Shown here piece after piece: positions 27,981-42,115 of a stretch of DNA of 64,000 nt. The DNA comes from Triops longicaudatus. Taxonomy: Eukaryota; Arthropoda; Branchiopoda; Notostraca; Triopsidae. Made by a program: the position numbers and the translations under genes. Below the pieces are notes generated by a model that ran no database searches, was not told where the DNA came from, and saw only the letters and a program-made list of their open reading frames with translations. The stretch is taken from the NCBI GenBank assembly GCA_022885665.1, contig JAGQDJ010000608.1, forward strand, positions 186,001 through 250,000, given 5' to 3'. Numbering within the stretch: the stretch's first letter is position 1; the number at the start of each line of letters is the position of its first letter.

Positions 27981-30900
27981 CACACCAGCTTCCATACTGG
28001 AGCGTCACGCCTAATTTCTATCCGTTGGCGGCTCATAGTTTGGAGACCGCTGTTCTAAATGACATAAGTGATGCGTTATCGGTCAAATTTTGATTTTTCT
28101 CCTACAATATGCTTGCATTGTTTCTCGAATAACAGAAAATTTATAAGAACACTTTATTTAAAAATGATCAGTCACGCATAATGTTAAGTCTAAAGCATAA
28201 TGTTACTGTCACAAAAGTTTTTAAAGATATATGCTCTTCCTTGAGAAATCGCTCTCGAAAAAATCCCATGTTATTCATCCATAAGAGGGGAGCGGTATAC
28301 AATGACCTTAAATAAAAATTAATCAAGAATAATTGACCCTTGCCCAGTGAAGTTGTTAAACTAAATATGATTTTTCGCTTTGTAAAGATGCGAGCGATTC
28401 GGTCGCAAGAGAACTGGGCAAAAGCGAACTAGAATTAATCTACTTGCAAACAAGAGCTTTGAACTAGGATACATTTGTATATCAGATATTGTACAAAATG
28501 CACCCGGATACGACGAACCGTATGCAAGTTACCTTAATATCCGCACCAAATAAAAAAGAACCAACTGTGAGCGACATGGAATAGAAAAGAACCGGACGTA
28601 AGAGAAAACTGCTAAGAAAGATTTTGTTTGTTGGCTCAAGTCACACACTATACACACCTCACATAAAAAAGCATAGAAGTGACTCAAATTTCCCTAATTT
28701 ATTTTCATGTTATTTCTACGCCTAATCAGATTGCAATTATACACAGGTTCACAACAGGAAGTTGGACCTTTTAATATTGTAAGAGTTTATTAATTATTGT
28801 CAATCAATTTCCCCGGAAAATACTAAGCCTTCTAATACATCGTAGGAGCGTAATCTTTTACCAATCAATGAAGTGTCAGGGCCAGTTTTGGCCAAAGTTA
28901 AGCTTTTCGCAATAAATCCCTCTGGCAGGATTTGCGTAAATTCTCGAACAGAAAATTCGTCAGTAATCTTGCAAAAGGGGGACATAAGCTTAGATTACCA
29001 TTAAAACAATTTAACACCCCACTATGCACTGAACTAAACGCTCAGAAAGGACATCAGGAAGGATTTTCCAGGAATCCTTTGTTCCATCCATGAAATGTGT
29101 CTACAAGTGCAACACATACATTTACGATGCGAATCTAGTGTTTGATTAGGGAATGTGAGCAAAATCACCATGACGCTTCTGATTCCTGGAATGCTAAGCG
29201 CTTCTGGCATGTGTGCGTGTAATTACACCGCTCACTTGTTCACCCATAAAGAAATCTTGCCAGCAAAATAACTCTGGGTAACCCTAATGAGAAGCCGGAG
29301 GCTCATCAATATCAATACCACATCATAAACCAGCCACCATTTAAGAAGAAAAAATAACTGCAAGCAAAACTCTTGTACAAAACTAGGCAGGTGGCCTCGG
29401 TAACCCAGCTACTAGTTACAATTACTGTACAAGTGAAGTAAATCCTACCAGTGCCAAGGTACACCGGATGTTACGAAAGTAATTATAAGATCACGGCTGC
29501 ACCCATTCTTTTTAGTAATATTTTCTGTCTTTAATTGGTTCAACCTCTCACAGAACCTCACGCAAACACCCAACGGGCGACAAAAATGTAAAATAAGAAC
29601 AAATAAACAAACACGGAAACCTCAAATCTCCTATACGTTACACACTTACACCAAATGCTTGACTGTGCGAGCTACAGTTACTACAGTTACAGAGCTACAG
29701 ACAGATCGTGAGTTATGTAATGCATACATTGCAAAGCAAGTCGTACCTGAAAGATCCGGGAAGTTCTCAGAGACCTAGAGATGATCCTTAATTAAAGATG
29801 GTATTTCCGATTTCGTACTTTCCGCCGTCCGACGACGTTTTCATTTAATTGGACCCTAAAATGATTGACGTTCCTCGTATGGTCAAACACGATCATTTAA
29901 CACGCTTCCGACAGCTTTAAGGCATCTATATTCGCCAAATTTGTTTGTTTCTTAAGACTAGCAATATCGATAAAAAGACAAATTTCTTTGTTATGATGTA
30001 AGTGACGAAGGAATATTTCTTTCAAGATTTATGGAACAAGCTTAGGTCCACATGGTTGGGTTTGGAATACAAAAGTTAAACGTGCTTGGCACACGTTCTT
30101 TTCTTTCGTCGATGCAAGAAGATTCTGAATTAAAAATTTCCCTAATCAAATTCTGTCTTCGTTCACATTAGGATATTGTTTCATGGTTCGTATTTTTCAA
30201 GGATGGGAACGTGCAGGACGCAAGGAAAAAAAAGTGGTGTGTGCTGAAACTTCACAAGTTTCGTCAATCGCGTAACCTTTTCAACAATAAAAAGTTCAAT
30301 GGAGGGGCAAAAGAGCATTTCACGCCCTTTTGCACATTTGCATAAAAATGCTTTTTCGACCAGCGCCGGGAACCAAAGGGCTGAAACTCGTTTACCCGTC
30401 AGTGCAAAGTCAGCACTGAAACACATAATATGCATTTGATCAGATTTCAAACCGCTTGACATGAACCTTCCCCCCACGCTTTGTCTCGGCTTGTGACTTG
30501 GCGTCTCATCGCATGTCAAGGAACAATTTCACAGTTTTTCGCAGGGACGGTACAATCCTTGGAAATTCACATTGTTATGATTGACAGATACGCAAATTTG
30601 CGAGAAAGTGTCAAGATTTCACACCTTAGAAACAGCAAGGGTCAAACAAGTAAACACATTTTTGACATCGTTTTCTGGCGTTTCGTTCGTAGAAAATGCT
30701 ACGTTTGGGTGGAAATCAAAGAACGAGAAACACACTTCGCTGGCATTAGACGCGAGCTAAATATACACGAACCTCGATTTACGATCACAAATACTAGATT
30801 ACTACATCGGAAAACGGGGTTCAAGATGATAAAAACTTAACTTATAAATCGTAATTTCTATGAGTGTTTGATTGCTGCAATGAAACTAGACGAGACCGAC

Positions 30901-32218
30901 TATCAGCATTTCATTTGTGCTAAACTGGAATATCGAGCAACGTAAAATTCAATGTATAGCTCTTAAGAAGGCGTTACAAGTCGAGACTACCACGTATTAT
31001 TATAGTTAACAACAAAAGAATGGTATTCTTTAGTGCTGACTTGTGTAACTTCGCGGAGCGGCTTTTTTACTGTAATTGTCTTACCAAGCGACAGTACAGT
31101 CTACCGAGCAGGAAAATTTGTAACATAAAGCTCCAAATTAGAGGCCATGAGAACTGGCTGAAAAGCTGACAATTGTCCTAGACAACAAGCAGTTATTTTC
31201 GCCGTTTGTCCAAAAGTACAGAGCAAGACCGTTTAACTTTTACAAAACAGAAACTGTAATATACCCCCCTTCTCCCAGCCTCGACTTATGGTCCTGAAGA
31301 ATGACTCATTAGCTCCTCGCTAACCGACTTAACGTCTTCAGTTCTCGGGAAATCACCGTAGTAAGCCCTTTTTTCTTTCGTCATAGCCTGCAAAATATCT
31401 CCTCAGCACAAACACGCTGTAAATCGCTGAGCTTTTTCGCTACACAACAATGAATGTCTTAACTCCGTCCTCCAGCGCAAAAATTTGAGAGCTCCAAAAG
31501 ATTTCAATGCAACTTCTTTTACAGTGCAACAACACATACCCTTTACATTTTCAGCAATATTTTGCCCAAATTTCCTACAGCTTAATGGGAAATAGGCGGA
31601 AAACGGGCAACGGATCGCCGATTTTACCAACTAGTCGGTGCCGGGAGGTTTACGTAAATATGTTACGTATCAGTGTTTTGGTTTTATTAAGTACGGTGGC
31701 TATTACAGTAAGACAGCAATTTAACTATTGCCTAGAAAATTTAACTTTACTGCAATTATGGAACAATTATGAGAATTCCTTGCGATACACGTCAACAATA
31801 ATTGAGTTCTGCGGGAAAGGAACATAAAGACATAGACTACAACCCTTGCCGATGCAAGAAGTTTTGTCACGTCGGTAACATGATCAGGAGTCTGCATAGT
31901 CAGGACGGAAAAATTTGTTTCTTCTGTAATCTGCTTCTTGTAGATTTTTGTTAAGTAACAGTGAACTCTTCACAGGGGTTGCGTAAGTTGTACAGCATTT
32001 TATCTTCGTGCGCTCTTCATGGACCATTTTTCAACTTTCTTACCAGCATAATAACAAGTTTAAGATAAAAAAGAAAAAATAATATAAATGAAAAAATTGC
32101 AAGCGTACACCGAGCTCTTATCTATATCGAAGTTTTTAACAGAGAACAATTAATTCCCTCTCTTAGCATTTGAAAAACAGTTATTATCCAAAAATTACAT
32201 GAGTTCTTCAAAACTTTC

Positions 32219-32254
32219 TGTGCTCTACACATGTTAAGTAACATGTAGAGCACA
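32219..32254. repeat. strong hairpin, ~17-bp arms with one bulge
   Basis: The arm TGTGCTCTACACATGTTA and the arm TAACATGTAGAGCACA pair almost perfectly, with a single bulged base pair position and a 2-base turn. It lies 15 bases to the left of the inverted-repeat element at 32270, so it may be part of a nested or older insertion. Confidence 0.65.
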
Positions 32255-32269
32255 AAAAGAAACGTGTAA

Positions 32270-32484
32270 GGCTACGTTTCCACTGCCACTTTAACACGCA
32301 TTGCGGAGAAACATGGTAGATTACAGTGCTAGTTTTGCTCGCAAGCGAGTATTGGATAACTTATGTTGTGTTTGCATCTGTACGTATGACAATAACGTGT
32401 TAACAAGCGAAATAGTGTTAACATACAGGATAGTTAATTCTCATTTGCTCAATAACACGTGTTAAGATGAGAGTGGAAACAACC
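32270..32484. mobile_element. MITE with terminal inverted repeats (copy 1)
   Basis: The left end starts GGCTACGTTTCCACTGCCAC and continues TTTAACACG. The right end on the minus strand starts GGTTGTTTCCACTCTCATCT and continues TAACACG. The two ends are imperfect inverted repeats of about 28 bases around ~155 bases of AT-rich DNA with no ORF. A second copy with the same ends lies at 50221-50328. No clear target-site duplication was seen, so the exact borders could be off by a few bases and the superfamily is unassigned. Confidence 0.6.
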
Positions 32485-33985
32485 TGCGACAATTTACGCT
32501 GCAATAAGGAATTCTTCGAGTGCAATTTCTTTAATACAGTCTTTACTTCTAACCATTAAAAAAAGATAATCTATCTGCTAAACTAAACACGCTTAATTAA
32601 GTATCCGACGCTCACTCACGTTTATTTAATTGAAAGGCATCGGTTCATGAATTAAAAGAAAAAGAAAAATGACGTACATATCCGTGTATATTCAAAATTA
32701 CTCTCACGAAGTCAGCTTTTTACTTTTTGATCGATTAAATTACTTGAAATTTCATTGGTTGCGCAGGGGCCATGCTGAGTATTTTTAAAATTATTTTTAA
32801 CTGTTTCATCAACAACTACTGAAGTGAAACGATATACGGCAACGAGCAAAGCTCACACCGACGAAATGAATAATAAAAATAAAATTCATTGGTTTTAACG
32901 CCATCTAAGTCCAATACAAAAATGAACCTTACAATGATTTACTAGAGCCTTCTGATCTGGCAAGTACATATTTTGGCTCGAGGCGATAATTGTAACACTT
33001 CTACAATCATAATGTACGTAACATACACACAAGTGCAAAACAAAATAATTTCTAAGACAAAATTTTTTTCTTACACACTTTCAACTGTCGAACAATTAAT
33101 TTCTTGTCCTAATTTCGCCATCCCTTGTTTAAAAGCCTGGCGTCTTTCGTGCGTTTTCCTCTTAATGGACCTAACAAATATCTAACTGTTCAAACAAGTA
33201 TTTATGGAATTTGAAACACCTTTTCCTTCAAGCCACTCCTCTGGAAACTCTTCCAACCCTGTATACATCATTCCAGTCTTGTTCTAACCCATTCATCTCA
33301 GCTCTTAGTTCGCAACCCTATAATATCCAGGACTGCTACGAACAGCACAAGGTGTGTTACTACACAACTTATAGCTCCGCAGTTTCTTTTTCTTCTCTTT
33401 TTTTCTTTAGGGGGATTAGTTTTCGGGCCGGAACTAGTTAGTATACCCTAATGCTTTTGCAAGCACCATACCAGTTTGAATACTTCAAAAAATAGAAACA
33501 AAGCAAATAGACAAGAGACAAAACTTGAAAAAGAGAAAACCCTTCTCTCCATAACCAGGTCTACTTCATCAGTTTGCCATCATTAAAACACTCGGTTGGG
33601 GTTCCTTCATTCGAGTCTTTGGACTAAAAGCCCCCGTGTGCAAACAAAGGAGGGATCACTGGTCAGCACTTCGTCAGCGTTGCGTTTTAAATAGAGCTCA
33701 GGTATAGAAGAGTGCAAGAGATATATAGCACCACCGCAGTTAACTTCCCAGCAGCCAACGGAGGGTTAAAAGCTCAAAGACCACCTGACTGACAGTGTCA
33801 TGCGGGGCGCAGAAACGCACCAAATCGTCGTGCATACGGTCTCCATATTCAATAAAGGTATGGTTTCAAACACGCTACATATGCCCCCTTTCCAATATAC
33901 AGTCCAATGCAATGTAGGGGTCAGTTCTGGAAACGGGAAATATCATTTGCATGTGCCCCGGTATCATACTTGACCTCGACACCCG

Positions 33986-33996
33986 CCCCCCCCCCC
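33986..33996 (+). repeat. C11 homopolymer
   Basis: Eleven C in a row inside a short pyrimidine-rich segment (CCCGCCCCC...CTCAACCCC). It is a G-run on the minus strand. Confidence 0.7.
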
Positions 33997-35785
33997 TCAA
34001 CCCCACCTTCCCTAGCCTCCTATAACATTAAAAAAGACTTCCAAGTTAAAGGTATGGGCCACGAGGCCCCCCTGCTGAACGGCAGGCGCCAACGGATCCA
34101 CTAAACTATTACTCATATACTCATTTTTTCCTGCCTTTTTTTAGAGGAGGGTGTAGAGTAGGATAGTTAGCCCCATTCACAAAAATTCCTTCCCAAGATT
34201 GTCTACATAGCAAAGTAAACGAGCAGCTTCACGTTTACTTCTCCATTTTTTAAAGCCCCGGAGAAAAGAAACCTGGTTCCTCCCACCATTTCGTTTCAGC
34301 TTGGGATATAGCCTATATTTATTCATCGTATAGTTAGACAAGCTATTTGAACTATGGAAATTGGGCAGCATTTTTTCTGTAAAGTAGAATATTTTGTAAA
34401 GAAAGGAGATTCTATGGACGATACTGCGATTCGCGAGACTATGCAGCTTAACTAGTTTGTATATGATTAGTCGCAGAGAGGGGATTTAACGCACGCCAGC
34501 TCCGGTATTTCTAAGAGATTCGTATTGATTAGGATGGAACTCGACTTAACTTAGCGTGTGAAATCTCATTTTTTAAAGGAAAATAAGAAAAAGGAAAAAG
34601 CAAAGTCAATATGTAGCCTTGACGTGTTTGAAAACATGCAAAAAGCGTGTTTTCATTTGCAAATGAAACGAAGATTGATCCGCTGATCAACAGAAGGCTG
34701 CAATTGAGTTCAACACAAGAATTAGTTCTAAAAAATTTGTTTGTCTTTCACCTGAACGTTTTCAAAGCTTTCTTATCTGCTGAAGGTAAAAGACTAATTA
34801 CGTTTGATTCAAATAATAGCGCAACAGCATATGCTGGAGACTCGATTTTAAACTGCTTCGAGTCATCAAAGATACCAGGTTGAAACCCCGTTTGACTTAT
34901 TGCGTCCAACACTCGTTGCTCAATAAATAATAGCCATTTATTTTAAAGCATTAAAAATCCTTCAATAAACCGTTAAAAGACGTACTTACCACAATGAGCA
35001 GATTGAAAGTGCTCAACTTTTTCATTGTTACTTCAGGTCTCAGTTTTTGGTCTTGAGGTTCATTCTTGGCACCTGCAATTGCTTTAACCGCGGTTTCGCG
35101 GATTCAATCCCATGATATCAGTACCACTTTCATCCCTTACGGCCATCCATTTTTCACGAGTCGTGCGAATTTCGAAACTTCAAAATCGTTCTCTCATCCT
35201 TAAAATATAAAAAAGAAAAGGAGTTAAAAAATATTCATAACGCAACTAGTTTTCGTGTTGAAAAATTGTCAGACAGCAACCTGTATGCATAGATTTGAAA
35301 GGATCTTTTGCGAATGCATAAGCAAAAACAATTGAAAATGTGCTGAAATGAAAGGTCATGGACTGCCGTTTGGTTCCACATAATACCGACACCATGGTCC
35401 ATCTGACAAATTTCCTAAGGCATGTGATGTTTCGAGAGTAGCATATGATGAGATGGTTTCAAAAAATGTCAAGAAGAGAAAAATTTTTAAGCCTTAGGCT
35501 GCAAACGATAGCTATTAATTTCTCACGAAAATGTACACATTAATAGAATCACGTCATGTTGCTTCATGGTATGCACATTTTGCTTTCTTTTTAAAAATTT
35601 TTATTACAAAAATAATGTATCTTTCGTTTTATTTTCTCTTTTTTCAACAATAAGAATGCTATCCAATAGTTGCTCCATATTTCATAACGGTTATATTATT
35701 TTATGGATTAATAGTTATTTGAATGCTCCAGCTTCCGTGTATATAAAACATTTCGAAATGTAGAAACTAAAAATGTGCATTTGAA

Positions 35786-35871
35786 ACGAATAATGGGAGG
35801 TCTCGAATATTTTGCACGCGGATACCGAAACCCCGAGTAGAGGGCCCGCGAATAAGGAGCCCTGACTGTAT
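35786..35871. mobile_element. pogo/Tigger-like terminal fragment
   Basis: The right end on the minus strand reads TACAGTCAGGGCTCCTTATT then CGCGGG, closely matching the right end of the element at 27892-27980. An internal GGATACCGAAACCCCGAGTA block and a left CGAATAATGGGAGG suggest a degenerate partner repeat. There is no coding capacity. Confidence 0.35.
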
Positions 35872-36063
35872 CAGTCGCAGGTAACCAAAAGCTGTCATTC
35901 GCGAGTACTGAAACCACGAAAAAGGAAGGCTTACGCTTAATTTTCGTCCTCCTCCAAAGTTCGAATAATTGATTTTGGGAAACACCAATCAGGGAAAATG
36001 GTTCAAGTCTAGAAAATACAAAATGTGACATTAAATTTCACTATATTATCCCAAAATATTAAT

Positions 36064-36079
36064 TCGCCAACGTTGGCGA
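36064..36079. repeat. perfect 16-base palindrome TCGCCAACGTTGGCGA
   Basis: TCGCCAACGTTGGCGA equals its own reverse complement. It is GC-rich in AT-rich surroundings. It could be a dimeric protein-binding site or a remnant inverted-repeat end. No gene is adjacent. Confidence 0.6.
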
Positions 36080-39000
36080 GGGTTGGACACCATTAATCTC
36101 TGCGTTAGAAAAGTATCCACGTATTCTTTTTCATGGTTTTACTCTTTTACGGGGTTTCGTTTCTCTTATCGATTTAAAGAGGTATAACACAAAATGCCAA
36201 TAACATAACTTATTGCTTCAAATTGCGAGTTAAACTTATGGTTTCGAGTTACGAAAGGTTTTATGGAAACGGAGCGCCTATCGTAAACGGAGGCTCCAGT
36301 GTGCACTAAAAGGACAACACTGAAAACGCGAAGGAGAGCTTTATAATAAAGAAGATATGTGTTTACGACAGCTCGGAGATAGACAAAGTCTTTTTAGCAA
36401 GGGTGGTATTTAAATTTGTCCACCCCCACCAAGTTCCTCAAATAAAAACAAGGCTCGTCTGTGTCTGACTCTTGTTTTATTTTGACAAACAGTGAAACGT
36501 GATGCGAACGTATTTGCCAAAGTAGCTACGAAAAGGTAAGCGAAGCTCCTTAAGACTGCTCAAGATAAAGAAATCGAGACAAATAAGAACTGGCGCCGCT
36601 GCGCATCCGGGACAAAGATGGAAAAACTTACCGTAGACCTATTTAACTTGTTCAAACAAATGGCAAAAACTTTTATTGACACTACAATACTTTCATTCAC
36701 CCTTCCCCATATCCCCTCAACCTTTTTCCACCTCCCTTATCAGTTCATCATAAGGAAAACTCAACCCAATGAATGAAATTATCCCTTCAAAAACAGTAAA
36801 CTGCTCCTTTTTTGTACTTATTTTCCGCAAAAGTCCTTAAACTCCTGACTCCATTTTTATGCACCAGGGGTCTAAAATCCTACACAAATTCTCATTCGAA
36901 AAAAAAAGGTGGCTAGAGTACAGGTAGGTAGGAATGAAACGTCCGTGAGAAGACGGTACGCTTAATAGAAAACGAAACCTGCAAAAGAAATTAGAATTAT
37001 ACACCATATCTCTTAAAGCCTAGGCAAACAAAAGCTAACACAAGGGTCGGATGTGATGGATGAGGTGATGGGACTTGGAACGTTGGGGCCCATTTTGCAT
37101 CCGAAAACTATAGTAGTACTACATTATACTAAGGTATGGGTCTGCAGCCATATTCTTAGTCGAACCCCAGATTCCGTGTTACTGTATATACATCTTCTCG
37201 CTCTTTCCACCTTACTCTCACACCTCGACACTTTAGAACCGATCCCTTTAAGACAGAACAAATAGGGAGCCTGGCCAAGTTAATGGAAAAAACTTCATTC
37301 ATAGTCATGATATTATTTGGCTCACACTACGCAGCAGAGGGGGGTAAAACAAACACCTTTTTCGTTAGTGCTTCATATGGCTCCAGCAATGCTACAAATG
37401 CTGGGATACATCGTTAAGACACACCTGAGGAGTTAAAAATCACACTCGACGCCTGCTAGCACCCCTATCCCCATGAACTTGTGTGTACTTGGGGTTGGGG
37501 GTCTGCTAAGTTTACCAACAATGATCGATAGACTTCATAAGCTAAAACTTAGAAGAATTTCTGAAAAGTTATTTCTACAAATAAATCTTCTCGTAGCTTT
37601 CTTTCGCTCCAATGTGGAGCGCTACATGGCAGTCCAGTATTGTGTTCTCTTCCCGGGTTTATGTGTAGATCCTTTCTGAGAACGCAGGAAATAGTTCCCT
37701 CACATACAAATTAACTCAAGCAGAGGCAGGGTATAGGAAATCGCTGTGCGACTGTAATCAACGACATTAGCGTGTTTGTTATATAAAAAAAAACTCTTAT
37801 CAAGGGATGTCAAAGGTGGAGTGAGGAGAATGGTGACTTCGTGATTACACAGCACAAGTCATCCCTGAGTTAACTTTCTGAATGGGTATGATTTGATGTC
37901 CGTGTTTATGTGTGTGGATGCAAAATAAGCCCCATGAGCCTTTTCAGGGGCTGATTTCCTGCCCGAAACTGAACACTATAATTTTTGAATTGCAGGTGCT
38001 TTTGATAACCGTAATTTCTCGCTTCCTAATTCTTTTGCGGTCAGGGAAGTTTTTCAATAGCCAGCTCGACATGTAGTGAGGGGACAATAGACCTTCGCCT
38101 TGGCTAAACAGACGGTTTCCCAAGCCAAAGCCACTTTAGCCCATGAAAAGAGTCCAAATTTGATTTAGGGCAAAGGAGCTGAAGAAGGAGAAGCCTAAAT
38201 TAGTTCCTGCTAAACAACAGATGCAAAAGCCTTTTTACATTATATGCATTCAAGATGGGCAGCCAAAACTGTCAAGGATTCCAATTTTCTTTTACAGCTT
38301 CCACGACAGGCTGTAATTTTCGTTTTGACGCTCAAGTACACGACAGCAAGCTTCCCATTTTCCAAATTTTCCACTTATGTTGGGAGGTTTCCAAAGACCA
38401 GGGCAACTAAAGGGGGATCTTGACATCTGCTAGGAGAGAACCGGAGGAAAGTGAGAAAGTTTTTCACCTGCTCGTTAGCAAGTCAGATGATATCTAGAGT
38501 GAGGAAGAGTATAAGCTTGTGTTTGTGCCAAAAAGAGCCAGAAGGAAGGTTTAATACTGTGGGGCTTGCTTACTGCTGCTGCTGCTGAAAACGATACATT
38601 TCCAGTGTCAGATTTGGCACCTGATGGGCGCCAACTTTGACAGCTCAGGTGAGACAAGCAAAAACGAGGATTTACTTCTCTCACCAAAAAGTCCATCAGA
38701 TGAAATACTTCAAACGAGCCTGCAAGCGGTTTTACGCAACTTCGGCTGAAACGACCAGGAACTGCCAACGAATATTGCCAAACTCTTTTCTGAGAGACAA
38801 GCGCTACTGTTTGGAGGCCAACTCAACAGTTTAGCGATCGATAAACCAACGAAATCAAATACATCAAAGCGAGCCTGAGCGAGTTCTCTGGAGACGAGAC
38901 TTAAAATATAATTTGCCCTCTCCGACACGATAAACATACCTGATGAGATCTACACGCCCCAGAACGGCCTAAAACGCCTGGGGAAAGAAAGGATACGAGT

Positions 39001-42000
39001 AAAAATTTTGGCTCGACAAGCATTAGGACGTGTGTGGAGCAAGTAATAAATTACACTTAACAATAATGAAAAAGTTAGTTTACCTCAAGCACGCACCTAA
39101 AGGCTTCTGTCTCAAAAACACTCAGATACAAGAATACATAATACACACATGAAAGCGCGGGAAATACGGTCTACAATTGTTGATGTGAAGAAAATATTTC
39201 ACAGATGGCAGCAACGTACGGAAAAAGAATGTGCTTCGCGGCTGCAAATGAATAACTGCAACGCTATTTTCAGAAAGAAACGCTTGGTAAGTAAATAAAA
39301 TTATCTACAGTACTTTCTGTCTTTTGTAGCAAATGCTGAATACGCTTTTTATTACCTTCTTTATATCCTTGAGGTAGGCAATTTTTTGGCCTGTGTCTGG
39401 AAAGGTCATTATGTAGGTCCAAAAATTATGGCAAGGAAGGTTCTTGCGCAAACGATCGAAACATTAGAAATTTTGACCTTCCGTAAACGTTCATTTCTAA
39501 AGAAACTCGCTGCAAATATTTAATCATATGCTAAATTGTGCAGCTATAGTTTTTTCAGACGCACAGTATTCCGTTCGTTTCATTGCTTTCTTTGTCACCG
39601 TCCATGCAGCAGCATTCTCAGGTCAAATTGTAACATTTCCCGGTTTTTTAGTTTTTACTCATGGCATGAACCATACTGCCGACCGAGTGTGTAACCAGTA
39701 CAAACAAACGAATGTCTGTTCTCTATTAAGTCATTGCATGTGTAGTAAAAACATAAAATAAGATCAAACTAGTCTTCAGACAAGAAGCCGCTCATTTGTT
39801 ACAACCGGATACCCGGTGTGGGAAAAGTAACATCGTGTTTAAAGTATATTTCCCAATGCGAAATTTGCCTATGAAATTTCTCCTTATACAGTCAACGTCT
39901 CGAAACGAGATTGTACTGTTACAACCCCATCGATGTTGGAACATTCAAGCACCATCACTGTCATTAAATACCATTGATGAAGAATAAAAAATCAACGGTT
40001 GTAAAGGCATCATTTTGCAAAGTGCTTAAATGGAAAACTTTTTTGACGACTAGCTTGCTAAATTTGACGCAATAGTAACTTTGTCAGGCTCAAAACACCT
40101 TTCATTCAAAAGCGATAATTTTTGTTACAACTGGCCTGTGTCTCCTTTCCCTCCAAGATAGAGAACACTCTTTTTATTTGAGTCTTTTTTGGTAAATGTA
40201 TATTATAGTCTATGTATTTTATTTATTTTTAGTCATTAAGTATATATTTTTAGAAAAAAAATCTATACAAACTGGCAATCAAGCTCACGAACAGATCATA
40301 ATCAAGAATATCTGTTTTGCTACCTATTGCATGTTTTCCTACCAATATAGATGTCTGTTTAGCTTGACAGTCAGCTTTTTGTTAGAAAAGCAGATTTTTA
40401 AAACACACAGTATTAGTTTATCTTGTGACTCGACCAAGCAGCAAATTAAGTTTTAAAAAGTGGATTTCTTTGTAGATTGGTTTCACGCTGCGAACTGGCT
40501 TTGCCTCTCAGGCTTAGATTACCATTTCGAAGGTTAGAGAGCCTTAACTTTGCGTAGGTGTTCAGCCAAACGTAAGAGTGCCGGGTTTCACACAGTCGAG
40601 CGTTGGTGTGGAAAAAGCCCCGGGACTCAACACGGAGTTTTTCGATCAAGATAAAAGCCGATTTTCATCACTTTGATATCAACCACGATCAAAGCCACTA
40701 CCATGGTGACGGTTTTTAAAGTATTGTTCTCTGGTAGCAATTAGGACATGCTGTCGGGAGGATTTAGTGGAGGATCAAAGTCAGCGTTGTCCATCCAAGC
40801 CTTCTGTCTTCATAGTAGACAATCCTCTTAGAAAAAGGTCCTTCTTGACCCGACATGAAATTTAATGAAGGAAAAAGCTAACCTAGTGGCCTAACGGTTC
40901 AGGAAACATTGACAAGTAATGATTGTCCGAACGTTCCGTTTCACGGCAACGTAACAATCGACCACAACACGCAGTAAGAAACCACAACGTAACTTTTCAG
41001 TGCATTTTATTTCGATAAGTAAGGGCTTTTGAAAACAAAAACTTCGGGCACAAGATAAACAGAAAAACTTGCCAGCATACTTACCGAGCCAATTTATACG
41101 ACTTAATAACTCGTGGTTATTTATGCAAGGTTAAGTTTGGTTATTGTTTGAAACTGTAACCAGCTTACACCCAGACAGTCATAAACCACCTAGAAAACCA
41201 TCTGTTAACGGTGAGAAGTTGAACATCCTTTCCTAAGCTGGCTCTCCGAATGCAATAAAATACTTTCCACCTTTCCTAGCGTTGCAGCACACGGGACTTG
41301 GCTGCCAGAACCAAACGTCGGTTCCGAAACAGGAAATGTTTACTAATCTAAGATCTCTTATCAAGTGACAACCATGCTGGACGATCTTTTTAAGAAAAAA
41401 CGAAAGCAAAAAACTGGGTTTAACCCATGGGTTCGCTTCGACCAACTAAATAAGTTGTCACTGAAGCTCCCATTAACCTCTCAACAGGAAAGAAAAAAAC
41501 ATGCGATAGGTGTACCCTTCCTTAGTAGGTTACACCAAGTTCAAAGACGCCTGCTGCGATGCAGCGAAGTGCAGTATTTGCAACAATTTGTGTGTCCGTC
41601 CAGTTTGGCCAACTGATATGGTTTAATAGTAGTTAATATACTTATAGCAATAGTCCACTTATAGTACAGTAAATGGAGCTAAGAAATAATAATAGTAGAG
41701 GAGAAATGGACGCTAGGCAGTGTTGACAAAGACCATAACAAACTATTGATACACGAAGGCTACCTAGATGCTTTACGAAGTTAACGCCTTTTACTATAAT
41801 AATACACTACATTTGGGAGTTGAGTATTGATGTTTATTTATTAACTAAAACGATAAAGGAAACATTCGAAAATCTATAGTTCTGATTAAGCTTTCAAGCT
41901 GCTTGCGGTTTGCCGAATTAAATATTAACGCGAAAAACTATTTTTTTTATGTACGTTCTATAATGATCCAAAAAAGTCTACATTCATTTCTTGGAACACT

Positions 42001-42078
42001 CAACTGAGTCACAACAAATTCATTGAAAGCTCTTCATAGAATGCCGATCACCACCTGCACTAGACGCATGTACTTTAC

Positions 42079-42081
<3 letters not shown>

Positions 42082-42112
<31 letters not shown>
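42082..42112 (+). repeat. 31-base poly(A) run
   Basis: An uninterrupted run of 31 A. I looked on its left for a processed gene copy or retroposon body and saw none. It could be an old retroposon tail or a simple repeat. Confidence 0.8.

Positions 42113-42115
<3 letters not shown>

Noticed and set aside
34040..34105. Stem-rich segment (GGGCC/GGCCC and CCTGC/GCAGG stems) resembling a tRNA on the minus strand
   Set aside because: Two good stems but no acceptor pairing and no B box; not enough to call an RNA gene.
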